From an uncultured Alphaproteobacteria bacterium (GTDB lineage: Bacteria; Pseudomonadota; Alphaproteobacteria; Caulobacterales; Hyphomonadaceae): a stretch of 5,393 nucleotides of DNA. The position numbers and the translations under genes were made by a program. This document shows, one piece after another, positions 1 to 5,393 of this stretch. The notes below the pieces were generated by a model. The model saw nothing but the letters and a program-made list of their open reading frames with translations. It was not told the DNA's origin and did no database searches. Every line of letters begins with the position of its first letter. The stretch's first letter is position 1. The stretch spans positions 1 through 5,393 of the forward strand of contig CAIKXW010000246.1 of assembly GCA_903831485.1 (NCBI GenBank), given 5' to 3'.

Positions 1-24
1 GCGCGTCCTCACGCTAGGACAACG

Positions 25-54
25 TTTCCAACCCGCCCGCCATGGTCCTAGGGT
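25..54 (+). promoter_or_regulatory. Weak promoter candidate upstream of the PQQ-like lipoprotein gene
   Basis: A TAnnnT-type -10 element, TAGGGT, lies at 49-54. A poor -35 match, TTTCCA, lies at 25-30, with an 18-base spacer. Transcription would begin near base 61, leaving a leader of about 38 bases before the ATG at 99. A 7-base inverted repeat (CTAGGAC at 14-20, GTCCTAG at 45-51) brackets the -35 and overlaps the -10, and could be an operator. The spacing is acceptable but the -35 is weak, so this is only a candidate. Confidence 0.25.
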
Positions 55-82
55 GTCCGCAGACTCGATAAACGAGCACCTA

Positions 83-89
83 GGGAGGG
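83..89 (+). promoter_or_regulatory. Ribosome binding site that decides the start at 99
   Basis: GGGAGGG at 83-89 is a strong purine-rich Shine-Dalgarno sequence. It sits 9 bases before the ATG at 99 but directly abuts the in-frame ATG at 90. The spacing therefore supports initiation at 99 rather than 90. Confidence 0.6.
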
Positions 90-98
90 ATGTTGGGC

Positions 99-1877
99 AT
101 GCGTACACAGCGAACGATCACAGCCGTCGCTTTCAGCGCGGCGCTTGTTCTGGCGCTTGGCGCCTGCGCCACCGAGCCGGCGTATGTCATTCCCGCCACC
201 CCGGCCGAGCGGCTCGCGGCCATGCGGCCCGTGACGCAGCAGATGCTACAGAAGCCCTCGCCCGGCGACTGGATACAGCTGGGCCGCACCTATGACGGCC
301 AGAACTACAGCCCCCTCACCACCATCACCCGCACCAATGTGAAAGACCTCGCGCCGGCGTGGCGCGCCAAGCTTGCGCCTGGCCTCAGCATGCCCAGCCT
401 GCTCGTGCATGACGGCGTGATGTTCCTGCACACCGCGCCCGACACCATACTCGCGCTCGACGCCGTCACCGGACAAGAGATGTGGCGCCACACGCACCAG
501 CCGGAAACCGGTTCGACGATGAAGATGGGCGTCGGCCTCGGCGGCGGGCATGTGTATGCGCCGACCTCCGACCTGCACGTCATCGCGCTCGACGCGCGCA
601 CCGGCGCAAAGACGTGGGACCACAAGATCGAGCTGAGCGCACCGGCCACAAGCCGCATGGTGTTCAACCTGCGTAGCGCCCCCTTGGTGGTCGGCGACAA
701 GGTGATCCAGGCCGTGACCGCCAGCGCGGGGCCGGGTGGCGGCTTCATCGTGGCGCTCGACATCGCGACCGGCAAAGAGGTGTGGCGGTTCCACACGCTC
801 GCGCGTCCCGGCGCGCCGGGCGGCAACACCTGGAACGACATCCCGCTGGAAAAGCGCACCGGCGGGTCGGTGTGGGACAAGGGCACGTATGACCCGGAGC
901 TGAACCTTCTCTATTTCGGCGCCGGGCCGACCTATGACACCGCCGTGCTCGCGAAACGGTCGGAGCTTCCCGGCGTCACGAATGACGCGCTCTATACCAA
1001 CGCCACGATGGCGCTCGATGCCGACACCGGCCAGCTCAAATGGCACTACCAGCACGTCTCCAACGACCAGTGGGATCTCGACTGGGCGTTCGAGCGAACG
1101 ATCGCGACGGTCAAGGTCAATGGCCGCGACCGCAAGGTGGTGATGAATGTCGGCAAGATGGGCGTGCTCGATGCGCTCGACGCCGCAACAGGGGAGTACC
1201 TATTCTCGATCGATGCCGGCACGCAGAACATGATCACCGCGATCGATCCGAAGACCGGCAAGAAGACGATCGATCCGCAGCGCTATCCCGATCCGGCGCG
1301 GGATACGATCTACTGCCCGAGCCCGTCGGGCGCGCGCGCATGGCCGCCGACATCGTTCAGCCCGTCGACGGGGATGCTGTACCTGCCGCTGACCGAGTGG
1401 TGCGCGAAAATGGGCAATCAGGGCTCGGCCCTGCTGAGCGCGCCCGGCGCCAAGATATCCGAAGCCGATCACCCCGACGCGGTTGCGGACGGAAAGATGG
1501 GTCTGCTGCAGGCGATGGATGTCAGCGGCGGCAAGCGGGCCTGGCGCCGCGACCTGGAGTCGCCGATTTCCACGTCGGCGCTTTCGACAGCAGGCGGCGT
1601 CGTGTTCGTCGGCGACCTCGACCCCGCCCTGAAGGCGTTCGACGATCGCGACGGCACGCTGCTGTGGAGCGCCAGGCTGGATGGCAACCCGAACTCCATC
1701 CTGATGACCTATAGCGTCGGCGCGACCCAGTATGTCGCCGTCGTCACCGGCATGGGCAACTACCATATCGGAGCGATGGCGCCCCGCTACGACCGGTTCC
1801 GCGTCTCGCGCGGCCTCCCCGCCATGCCGAAACCCACCGCCGAGCCTGCCGTGCACGTGTTCGCGCTGGGCAGGTAG
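99..1877 (+). CDS. PQQ/quinoprotein dehydrogenase-like beta-propeller lipoprotein
   Basis: This 592-residue protein belongs to the quinoprotein alcohol dehydrogenase-like eight-bladed propeller superfamily, probably a periplasmic, membrane-anchored oxidoreductase for an alcohol or similar substrate. It begins with a lipoprotein signal peptide: basic MRTQR, a hydrophobic stretch and the lipobox LGAC, with Cys23 as the lipidation site. The N-terminal motif NYSPLTTITRTNVKDLAPAW is at about 69-88. Blade-closing repeats of the A-x-D-x-x-T-G-x-x-x-W type are at about 118-129, 162-173, 218-229, 304-315, 358-369, 471-482 and 512-523. The catalytic Asp region reads NDQWDLDW, with Asp326 and a second acid, Asp328, two residues on. 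By my alignment with methanol dehydrogenase, the metal-binding Glu is Ala210 and the metal-binding Asn is Pro277. There is no vicinal Cys pair and no CxxCH haem site. Cys406 and Cys435 could form a disulfide. From memory, a family with similar NDQWDxDWAFER and GGNTWN-like motifs is common in databases as 'PQQ-binding-like beta-propeller' proteins. An alternative start is 90 (595 residues). The fold is secure; PQQ binding and substrate are not. Confidence 0.88.
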   Translation: MRTQRTITAVAFSAALVLALGACATEPAYVIPATPAERLAAMRPVTQQMLQKPSPGDWIQLGRTYDGQNYSPLTTITRTNVKDLAPAWRAKLAPGLSMPSLLVHDGVMFLHTAPDTILALDAVTGQEMWRHTHQPETGSTMKMGVGLGGGHVYAPTSDLHVIALDARTGAKTWDHKIELSAPATSRMVFNLRSAPLVVGDKVIQAVTASAGPGGGFIVALDIATGKEVWRFHTLARPGAPGGNTWNDIPLEKRTGGSVWDKGTYDPELNLLYFGAGPTYDTAVLAKRSELPGVTNDALYTNATMALDADTGQLKWHYQHVSNDQWDLDWAFERTIATVKVNGRDRKVVMNVGKMGVLDALDAATGEYLFSIDAGTQNMITAIDPKTGKKTIDPQRYPDPARDTIYCPSPSGARAWPPTSFSPSTGMLYLPLTEWCAKMGNQGSALLSAPGAKISEADHPDAVADGKMGLLQAMDVSGGKRAWRRDLESPISTSALSTAGGVVFVGDLDPALKAFDDRDGTLLWSARLDGNPNSILMTYSVGATQYVAVVTGMGNYHIGAMAPRYDRFRVSRGLPAMPKPTAEPAVHVFALGR

Positions 1878-1894
1878 CACGGATCGCCCACCCC

Positions 1895-1922
1895 TTGGCG
1901 CCTACCCGCATCGGCGTAGGCT
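1895..1922 (+). promoter_or_regulatory. Promoter candidate for the crotonase gene
   Basis: TTGGCG at 1895-1900 resembles a -35 element. TAGGCT at 1917-1922 fits a TAnnnT -10, and the spacer is 16 bases. Transcription would start near 1929, giving a leader of about 15 bases that holds the purine-rich ribosome binding stretch GAGAGAGA (1932-1939), which ends 4 bases before the ATG at 1944. If real, the crotonase can be transcribed independently of the upstream lipoprotein gene. Confidence 0.35.
1900..1921. repeat. Intergenic inverted repeat overlapping the promoter candidate
   Basis: Arms GCCTAC (1900-1905) and GTAGGC (1916-1921) are perfect inverted copies. The pairing continues inward with CCG (1906-1908) against CGG (1912-1914), around a CAT loop with one bulged C at 1915, so a 9-pair hairpin is possible. 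No T-run follows on the + strand, so an intrinsic terminator for the lipoprotein gene is unlikely. Its position across the spacer and -10 fits an operator dyad for a dimeric regulator, or a hairpin that affects the transcript between the two genes. The repeat is certain; the role is inferred. Confidence 0.5.
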
Positions 1923-1943
1923 GCCCGAAAAGAGAGAGACGCC

Positions 1944-2774
1944 ATGGCACACGCCTACGAAGACATCCTGTATTTCGCTGAAGACGGCGTCGCATGGGTC
2001 ACGCTCAATCGGCCGGACAAGCTCAATGCATGGCGCGGCGAGATGGACCGCGACGTGCGTCATGCGATGCGCGTCGCCAGCGACGATGAGAGCGTCCGCG
2101 TGATCGTGCTCACCGGCGCGGGCAAGGGCTTCTGCGCCGGCGCCGACATGGGCATGCTGCAGACCATACAGTCCGGCGACGCCGCCACCTCCCGCGGCGC
2201 CGTCAACGCCGCCCAGCCCTGGGACGCCACCGCGGACAAGAATTTTCAAAAGCAGTACTCGTGGTTCCCCGCCGTCCCCAAGCCGATCATCGCGGCGATC
2301 AACGGCCCGGCCGCCGGCCTTGGCATGATCATGGCGCTCTATTGCGATATCCGCATCGCCAGCGACACGGCGAAGTTCACCACGGCCTTCGCGCGCCGGG
2401 GGCTCATCGCCGAACACGGAATCTCCTGGCTGCTGCCGCGGCTCATCGGGTTCAGCGCGGCGGCGGACCTGCTCTATTCATCGCGCGTGATCACGGCGGC
2501 GGAGGCGCTGCAGATGCGGCTGGTGAACAGGGTGATCCCGGCCGCCGATTTCGCCAGCGAGGTCGCCGCCTACGCCCGCATGCTCGCCCACGAAGTCTCG
2601 CCGCGCTCGCTCCGCGAGATGAAGCGCGAGATCTGGGCCGCGCAATTCCAGACCCTCGGCGACGCCATCGAAAGCGCCAACGCCGACATGGCCCCCAGCT
2701 TCAAGTCGGAAGATTTCAAGGAAGGGGTCGCGCACTTCGTGGAGAAGCGCCCGGCGAAGTTCACGGGGAGGTAG
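1944..2774 (+). CDS. Enoyl-CoA hydratase/isomerase family protein (crotonase superfamily)
   Basis: This 276-residue cytoplasmic enzyme has the length usual for monofunctional crotonases and acts on acyl-CoA thioesters, probably in fatty-acid or other catabolic beta-oxidation. The N-terminal strand motif WVTLNRPDKLNAW is at 18-30. The two oxyanion-hole segments are visible: KGFCAGAD at 61-68 and NGPAAGLG at 120-127. These are followed by the conserved CDIRIAS at 134-140 and the loop RRGLIAEHGISWLLPRL at 151-167. Neither hydratase glutamate is present: by my alignment, Glu144 of rat mitochondrial enoyl-CoA hydratase corresponds to Ile129 and Glu164 to Phe149. Glu157 in the LIAEHG loop falls where delta3,delta2-enoyl-CoA isomerases of the yeast Eci1/human ECI2 type carry their catalytic acid, so isomerase or another crotonase chemistry is more likely than simple hydration. 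The C-terminal helices (about 205-276) carry the usual SLREMKREIW-type helix. The gene starts 66 bases after the lipoprotein gene and its end overlaps the opposing gene by 14 bases. The superfamily is sure; the reaction is not. Confidence 0.92.
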   Translation: MAHAYEDILYFAEDGVAWVTLNRPDKLNAWRGEMDRDVRHAMRVASDDESVRVIVLTGAGKGFCAGADMGMLQTIQSGDAATSRGAVNAAQPWDATADKNFQKQYSWFPAVPKPIIAAINGPAAGLGMIMALYCDIRIASDTAKFTTAFARRGLIAEHGISWLLPRLIGFSAAADLLYSSRVITAAEALQMRLVNRVIPAADFASEVAAYARMLAHEVSPRSLREMKREIWAAQFQTLGDAIESANADMAPSFKSEDFKEGVAHFVEKRPAKFTGR

Positions 2775-5001
2775 GGCTCGCGCCCTCGGGCGTCTGCGGG
2801 CGTGACTCGGTTGCTGGTGGACAGACCTCGTCGATCCGTGACCTCAGCGCATCGACGAGTGCGGTGTAGGCTGCCCCCGCCGAGCGGAATGCTGCGGGTC
2901 CGTTGGACAGCGTTTCGTTCAACGTTTCCTGCAGCGTCAGGCAGTCGTCCACCTTTGGCAGGACGCGGCGGATCGATTCTGCCGCGAGTCTGGTCGTGTA
3001 CTGGAACAGGTCGCGTTCGCCTTGGGGACCGACCGCGACGTCGCGCAGCATCTCCAACAAGGCGACAGGAGAGGCGCTCACACGCGTTTCCGCAACTTCG
3101 ATGAGACGCTCCTTGAGATCTCGCATTCCAGATGTGTTACGCAGTTCGAACATCAACACACGGATATCATCAAGCTCGATACGATGAGCGCGCGCTTCGT
3201 GTTCTACAAGCGCTTGCTCGATCGTGCGGAACAGCAGGAGTTCGTTGCGGTGTGTCGCCGCGATGTTCTGGGCCACCACAATCGCGGGATCGAGTGTCTG
3301 CCCGCGTTGCTGGAAAATCTGCGCAATGAATGCCTTCTGTGCGGGATCGTCATTGGAGCCAGCATATATCTGACGAAGTCGGGTAAGGTCGTAGCGGCGG
3401 AAATCAACGAGTTCGGTATCGGTCAAGCGAGACAGGTTGAACTTGTGTTCTGATCCATCAATGCGTGTCTCCCGTACCGCACGCGCTAGCGCGGTCTTTT
3501 CCACCAACTCGTCGAGCCGGTTGATCTGGCCCACAGCAAACAATGACTTCTGCTGGGAGTTGCGGCTAGCAATGCCGATGGCCTGAAGCAGAGATGCGAT
3601 CAGGATGAGGTCAACAAGCGCGCGAGCGAGGAAGATCGCGTGCGCTCCATTGGGCCAGTAGGGTTGGATCGAGAGTTCGGTTGGACGCACCTGATAGATG
3701 TCCGCCCAGTCGATAATTGGCAGCGCTTTGGCAAGTTCAAAACCAAAGTATCCGAGCCACATCCCGAAATCGCCCGGCGTTGCGACGCGCGCCCCTTCAT
3801 CGCCAAGCTGAAATATCTGCGTCACGCCTTGATCGGCCTGCATCCATGCGATTGGAAGCAGCACCAGCACGAAAATGAAGCCAAGCAGCGTTTCGTCCTT
3901 GAAGTCCTCGCGAAATCCCACACGCTGCGGAGCGAGCGGGCTGAAGCCGGTGATTGACGCCATGTCGCGATCTTCCTCGACCCAGGCCCACAGGCGTGAA
4001 AGCGAGAGAGCGACGACAAGGCCAATGACGACGGGCACGAGTCCCAACGGGGGCGGCAGGAACCATGCGAGCAGAGCAAGGCTGCCCAGCGTCAGGATCA
4101 GAATACCGTAGCGAGAGCGGGTCTTGTGATGGTCCGCCCCCGCGACATGCGCCCCGAGACGAACGAGCGCAGTGTCCAGAAGATCGTAGAAGTCCACCAA
4201 GAAGCGCATGCGCGGCGCAGCCCTGTTGAACGCCGTTGCTGTCGCACGCAGCGGCGGAAAGCGCGCAATCCAGTCGAGAAACACGATCGTCGCGAACAGC
4301 GCGACAACGCCTATGAAGAGGCCCTGCCCGATACTTGCAGCGAGCGAAATGCCTTTGCTTTGCATGCCAAGATAAACCGCGCCGCCGCCAATTCCGAAGA
4401 ACAGGATGGTCGCGAGAATTGCGCCGAGCGACTCGGCGTTCCGATAGCTCTCGAGTCGCTCCTCGATGGCTTCGGCAGCCTCGGCCGCTGATGCGCCCTG
4501 CCGACGCGCTGCGTTCTCAGCAGCACGCCGATTGCGCGCACGATGGTGGGCGAAGAGCGCGGCGTTCCAGACGCGCGGAACGAAGGCCAGCGCGAGAAAG
4601 CCGAAGAACGCGACGCGCTCAGCCTGGTCCGCCAGCATGTTGCGGCCACTGAGGTTGTCAGCAATGGCAAGCGATGCGAGCACAACGAGGATCGCCGACG
4701 TAATCATCGGCATCAGCAAGCGAGGACCAGATGCGACGGTTTCCTCGCCATCAAGCGCGAAAAGCAGGATCGGCAGCCACAGTATGTTGGTCGCGGCGAG
4801 GAAGTACCAGCCAAGCTGTGTATTGATGAGGTTACCGGCGCCAACGACCGCCGTGGCGGCGAGCAGCACAAACGCGCTTGTCAGGCACCAGAGCGTCAGA
4901 AGCCCTGACCTCGTGCCAAAAACCCATGCGTTGATCTTTGGTTGCTCAGCAACGCCACCGATCATCGGTGGTTTGACACCCGCCCCGTCCGCCATACCCA
5001 T
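2761..5001 (-). CDS. Large polytopic membrane protein with soluble helical C-terminal domain, unknown function
   Basis: I do not recognise this 746-residue protein. Hydrophobic segments lie at about 33-55, 63-82, 95-115, 129-150, 191-212, 220-243, 299-316, 318-340, 371-388 and 454-478. An amphipathic stretch at 411-430 (ending FELAKALPIID) contains Glu and Lys and may be a re-entrant or interfacial helix rather than a full span. The loop at 150-190 is rich in Ala, Arg and Glu, looks helical or coiled-coil, and its positive start suggests it is cytoplasmic. A second basic loop is at 244-298. With ten spans, the N-terminus and the roughly 265-residue C-terminal region (480-746) would both be cytoplasmic. 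That region is charged and mostly helical, with no Walker, kinase, protease or nucleotide-cyclase motif that I can see, and ends in a Pro/Ser/Thr-rich tail. Only two Cys occur in the soluble domain (687, 727). The start is uncertain: the ATG at 5001 abuts GGGG, while the in-frame ATG at 4995 has that G-rich stretch at better spacing. GC content is lower than in the neighbours. A channel, transporter or membrane sensor are all possible. Confidence 0.85.
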   Translation of the reverse strand: MGMADGAGVKPPMIGGVAEQPKINAWVFGTRSGLLTLWCLTSAFVLLAATAVVGAGNLINTQLGWYFLAATNILWLPILLFALDGEETVASGPRLLMPMITSAILVVLASLAIADNLSGRNMLADQAERVAFFGFLALAFVPRVWNAALFAHHRARNRRAAENAARRQGASAAEAAEAIEERLESYRNAESLGAILATILFFGIGGGAVYLGMQSKGISLAASIGQGLFIGVVALFATIVFLDWIARFPPLRATATAFNRAAPRMRFLVDFYDLLDTALVRLGAHVAGADHHKTRSRYGILILTLGSLALLAWFLPPPLGLVPVVIGLVVALSLSRLWAWVEEDRDMASITGFSPLAPQRVGFREDFKDETLLGFIFVLVLLPIAWMQADQGVTQIFQLGDEGARVATPGDFGMWLGYFGFELAKALPIIDWADIYQVRPTELSIQPYWPNGAHAIFLARALVDLILIASLLQAIGIASRNSQQKSLFAVGQINRLDELVEKTALARAVRETRIDGSEHKFNLSRLTDTELVDFRRYDLTRLRQIYAGSNDDPAQKAFIAQIFQQRGQTLDPAIVVAQNIAATHRNELLLFRTIEQALVEHEARAHRIELDDIRVLMFELRNTSGMRDLKERLIEVAETRVSASPVALLEMLRDVAVGPQGERDLFQYTTRLAAESIRRVLPKVDDCLTLQETLNETLSNGPAAFRSAGAAYTALVDALRSRIDEVCPPATESRPQTPEGASPTSP

Positions 5002-5007
5002 CCCCAG

Positions 5008-5021
5008 GAGGCTTTTGCCTC
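5008..5021 (-). other. Small stem-loop just upstream of the membrane-protein start
   Basis: On the minus strand GAGGC, a loop of four A, then GCCTC form a 5-pair hairpin that would lie in the leader between the predicted transcription start (about 5031) and the ATG at 5001. It separates an upstream purine run (GAGAGG, 5018-5023) from the start codon, so folding could bring that run closer to the start. The hairpin is short and may have no function. Confidence 0.25.
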
Positions 5022-5022
5022 T

Positions 5023-5062
5023 CTTTCCAGCGAGGGCACACTACGCTGGGCGCCTGGGAAAG
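5023..5062. repeat. Imperfect inverted repeat across the membrane-protein promoter region
   Basis: CTTTCCAG (5023-5030) pairs with CTGGGAAAG (5054-5062), giving eight pairs with one bulged G at 5056 and a 23-base centre. The repeat encloses the -10 candidate and touches the -35 candidate of the minus-strand gene. This is compatible with an operator, or with a weak hairpin after the penicillin-binding protein gene. No T-run follows on the minus strand, so it does not look like a standard terminator. Confidence 0.35.
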
Positions 5063-5067
5063 TGCAA
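5038..5067 (-). promoter_or_regulatory. Promoter candidate for the membrane-protein gene
   Basis: Read on the minus strand, TTGCAC (5062-5067) serves as the -35 and TAGTGT (5038-5043) as a TAnnnT -10, with an 18-base spacer. The start of transcription would be near 5031, leaving a leader of about 30 bases. The site lies wholly in the gap after the penicillin-binding protein stop, so the membrane-protein gene could be transcribed on its own although it is on the same strand as its upstream neighbour. Confidence 0.35.
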
Positions 5068-5084
5068 CTAGCACAGGTTAGGGG

Positions 5085-5393
5085 TTAACCCCCGTCCCTC
5101 GCCTCCACCGCCGCGAATGCGCTCGACAGGCGGCGGTAGAAGTTGAGGCGGTCCATATCCTCGTTGGAGAGATACTCCTCGGCTTTCTTGGCGCCGGGAA
5201 GAGGTTCGGGCGTAATGCCGTCGTGGGCGACCTGCATCATGTTGGACCAGATGCGGGCCGACATTTCGCCGCCGGTGATGCGGGCCATCGGCGTGTCGTC
5301 GTCATTGCCGACCCAGACGCCGCCGACGAAGCGCGTGGTGTAGCCGAGGAACCAGGCGTCACGCCATGCCTGGCTGGTGCCGGTCTTGCCAGC
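5085..5393 (-). CDS. Class A penicillin-binding protein, C-terminal end (partial)
   Basis: The open frame enters from the right edge and ends at TAA (5085-5087), giving the last 102 residues of a peptidoglycan glycosyltransferase/transpeptidase that builds the cell wall at the periplasmic face of the inner membrane. The visible part begins AGKTGTSQAWRDAW. KTG (5379-5387) is the third conserved motif of the transpeptidase active site, on the beta3 strand that binds penicillin. It is followed by WFLGYTTRFVGGVWVGNDD, the typical continuation in PBP1A/1B-type enzymes, and then MARITGGEMSARIWSNMM. The short polar tail after PEPLPGA is not conserved in a way I recognise. An internal Met at 5288 is not the true start because the conserved domain continues upstream of it. 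The catalytic Ser motif and the glycosyltransferase domain lie outside the window. The exact paralogue cannot be decided from this fragment. Confidence 0.93.
   Translation of the reverse strand, partial: AGKTGTSQAWRDAWFLGYTTRFVGGVWVGNDDDTPMARITGGEMSARIWSNMMQVAHDGITPEPLPGAKKAEEYLSNEDMDRLNFYRRLSSAFAAVEARDGG

Noticed and set aside
246..1055. Long minus-strand open frames opposite the PQQ-like gene (also 305-886 and 1200-1880)
   Set aside because: They lie wholly antisense to a clear gene, have Arg/Gly/His-rich composition typical of reverse frames in GC-rich DNA, and show no recognisable domain.
99..1877. Quinohaemoprotein (PQQ plus cytochrome c fusion)
   Set aside because: There is no CxxCH motif anywhere in the protein and its length leaves no room for a cytochrome domain.
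2774..2792. GC-rich hairpins (GGGC/GCCC, CGCC/GGCG) near the convergent gene ends as a terminator
   Set aside because: The stems are only about 4 pairs long, overlap each other and lie inside the minus-strand coding region. No T-tract follows on either strand.
2261..2869. Plus-strand frame of 202 codons inside and past the crotonase gene (and minus-strand 1902-2417)
   Set aside because: Both are alternate-frame shadows of the crotonase with Arg/His-rich, low-complexity translations.
1916..2876. Repeat of GTAGGCTGCCC at 1916-1926 and 2866-2876
   Set aside because: An 11-base exact match is expected by chance in 5.4 kb of GC-rich sequence, and the second copy is inside a coding region.
3022..3453. 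Plus-strand frames opposite the membrane-protein gene (3022-3453, 3640-3957, 4466-5071)
   Set aside because: The GC-poorer stretch makes a few of them look more protein-like, but they are antisense to a continuous frame with clear membrane segments and have no convincing ribosome binding site or family match.
5081..5092. 12-base perfect palindrome GGGGTTAACCCC at the penicillin-binding protein stop codon
   Set aside because: About one such palindrome is expected by chance in a window this size. It lies mostly in coding sequence and has no T-run that would make it a terminator.

Overview
The window looks like chromosomal DNA of a GC-rich alphaproteobacterium. Sphingomonadales or a related order is my best guess, from the GC-rich codon usage, the type of PQQ-like lipoprotein, the crotonase and the class A penicillin-binding protein tail. 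This assignment is an inference from sequence style; there is no rRNA or other marker gene here. Nothing resembles a phage, an insertion sequence, a CRISPR array, a tRNA or an rRNA.

Layout: (1) 1-98 is a short upstream region with a weak promoter candidate and a good Shine-Dalgarno sequence. (2) 99-1877 (+) encodes a lipoprotein of the PQQ/quinoprotein eight-bladed beta-propeller superfamily. (3) 1878-1943 is a 66-base gap with a promoter candidate overlapped by a near-perfect dyad. (4) 1944-2774 (+) encodes a crotonase-superfamily enoyl-CoA hydratase/isomerase. (5) 2761-5001 (-) encodes a large polytopic membrane protein of 746 residues that I do not recognise. Its stop overlaps the crotonase gene tail-to-tail by 14 bases. 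(6) 5002-5084 is a gap with a promoter candidate for the membrane protein and an inverted repeat. (7) 5085-5393 (-) is the C-terminal end of a class A penicillin-binding protein that runs off the right edge.

How the genes fit together: the propeller lipoprotein (cell envelope) and the crotonase (cytoplasm) run in the same direction and could serve one catabolic route, oxidising an alcohol or aldehyde outside and processing the acyl-CoA inside. However, the crotonase also has its own promoter candidate, so co-transcription is not certain. The penicillin-binding protein is an ordinary cell-wall synthesis gene. The membrane protein lies on the same strand downstream of it and is the least explained part of the window. 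It has about ten membrane segments, a charged helical loop and a soluble helical C-terminal region of about 265 residues, and parts of the gene are visibly lower in GC than its neighbours. It is the best candidate for something undescribed, but the sequence alone does not give its function.
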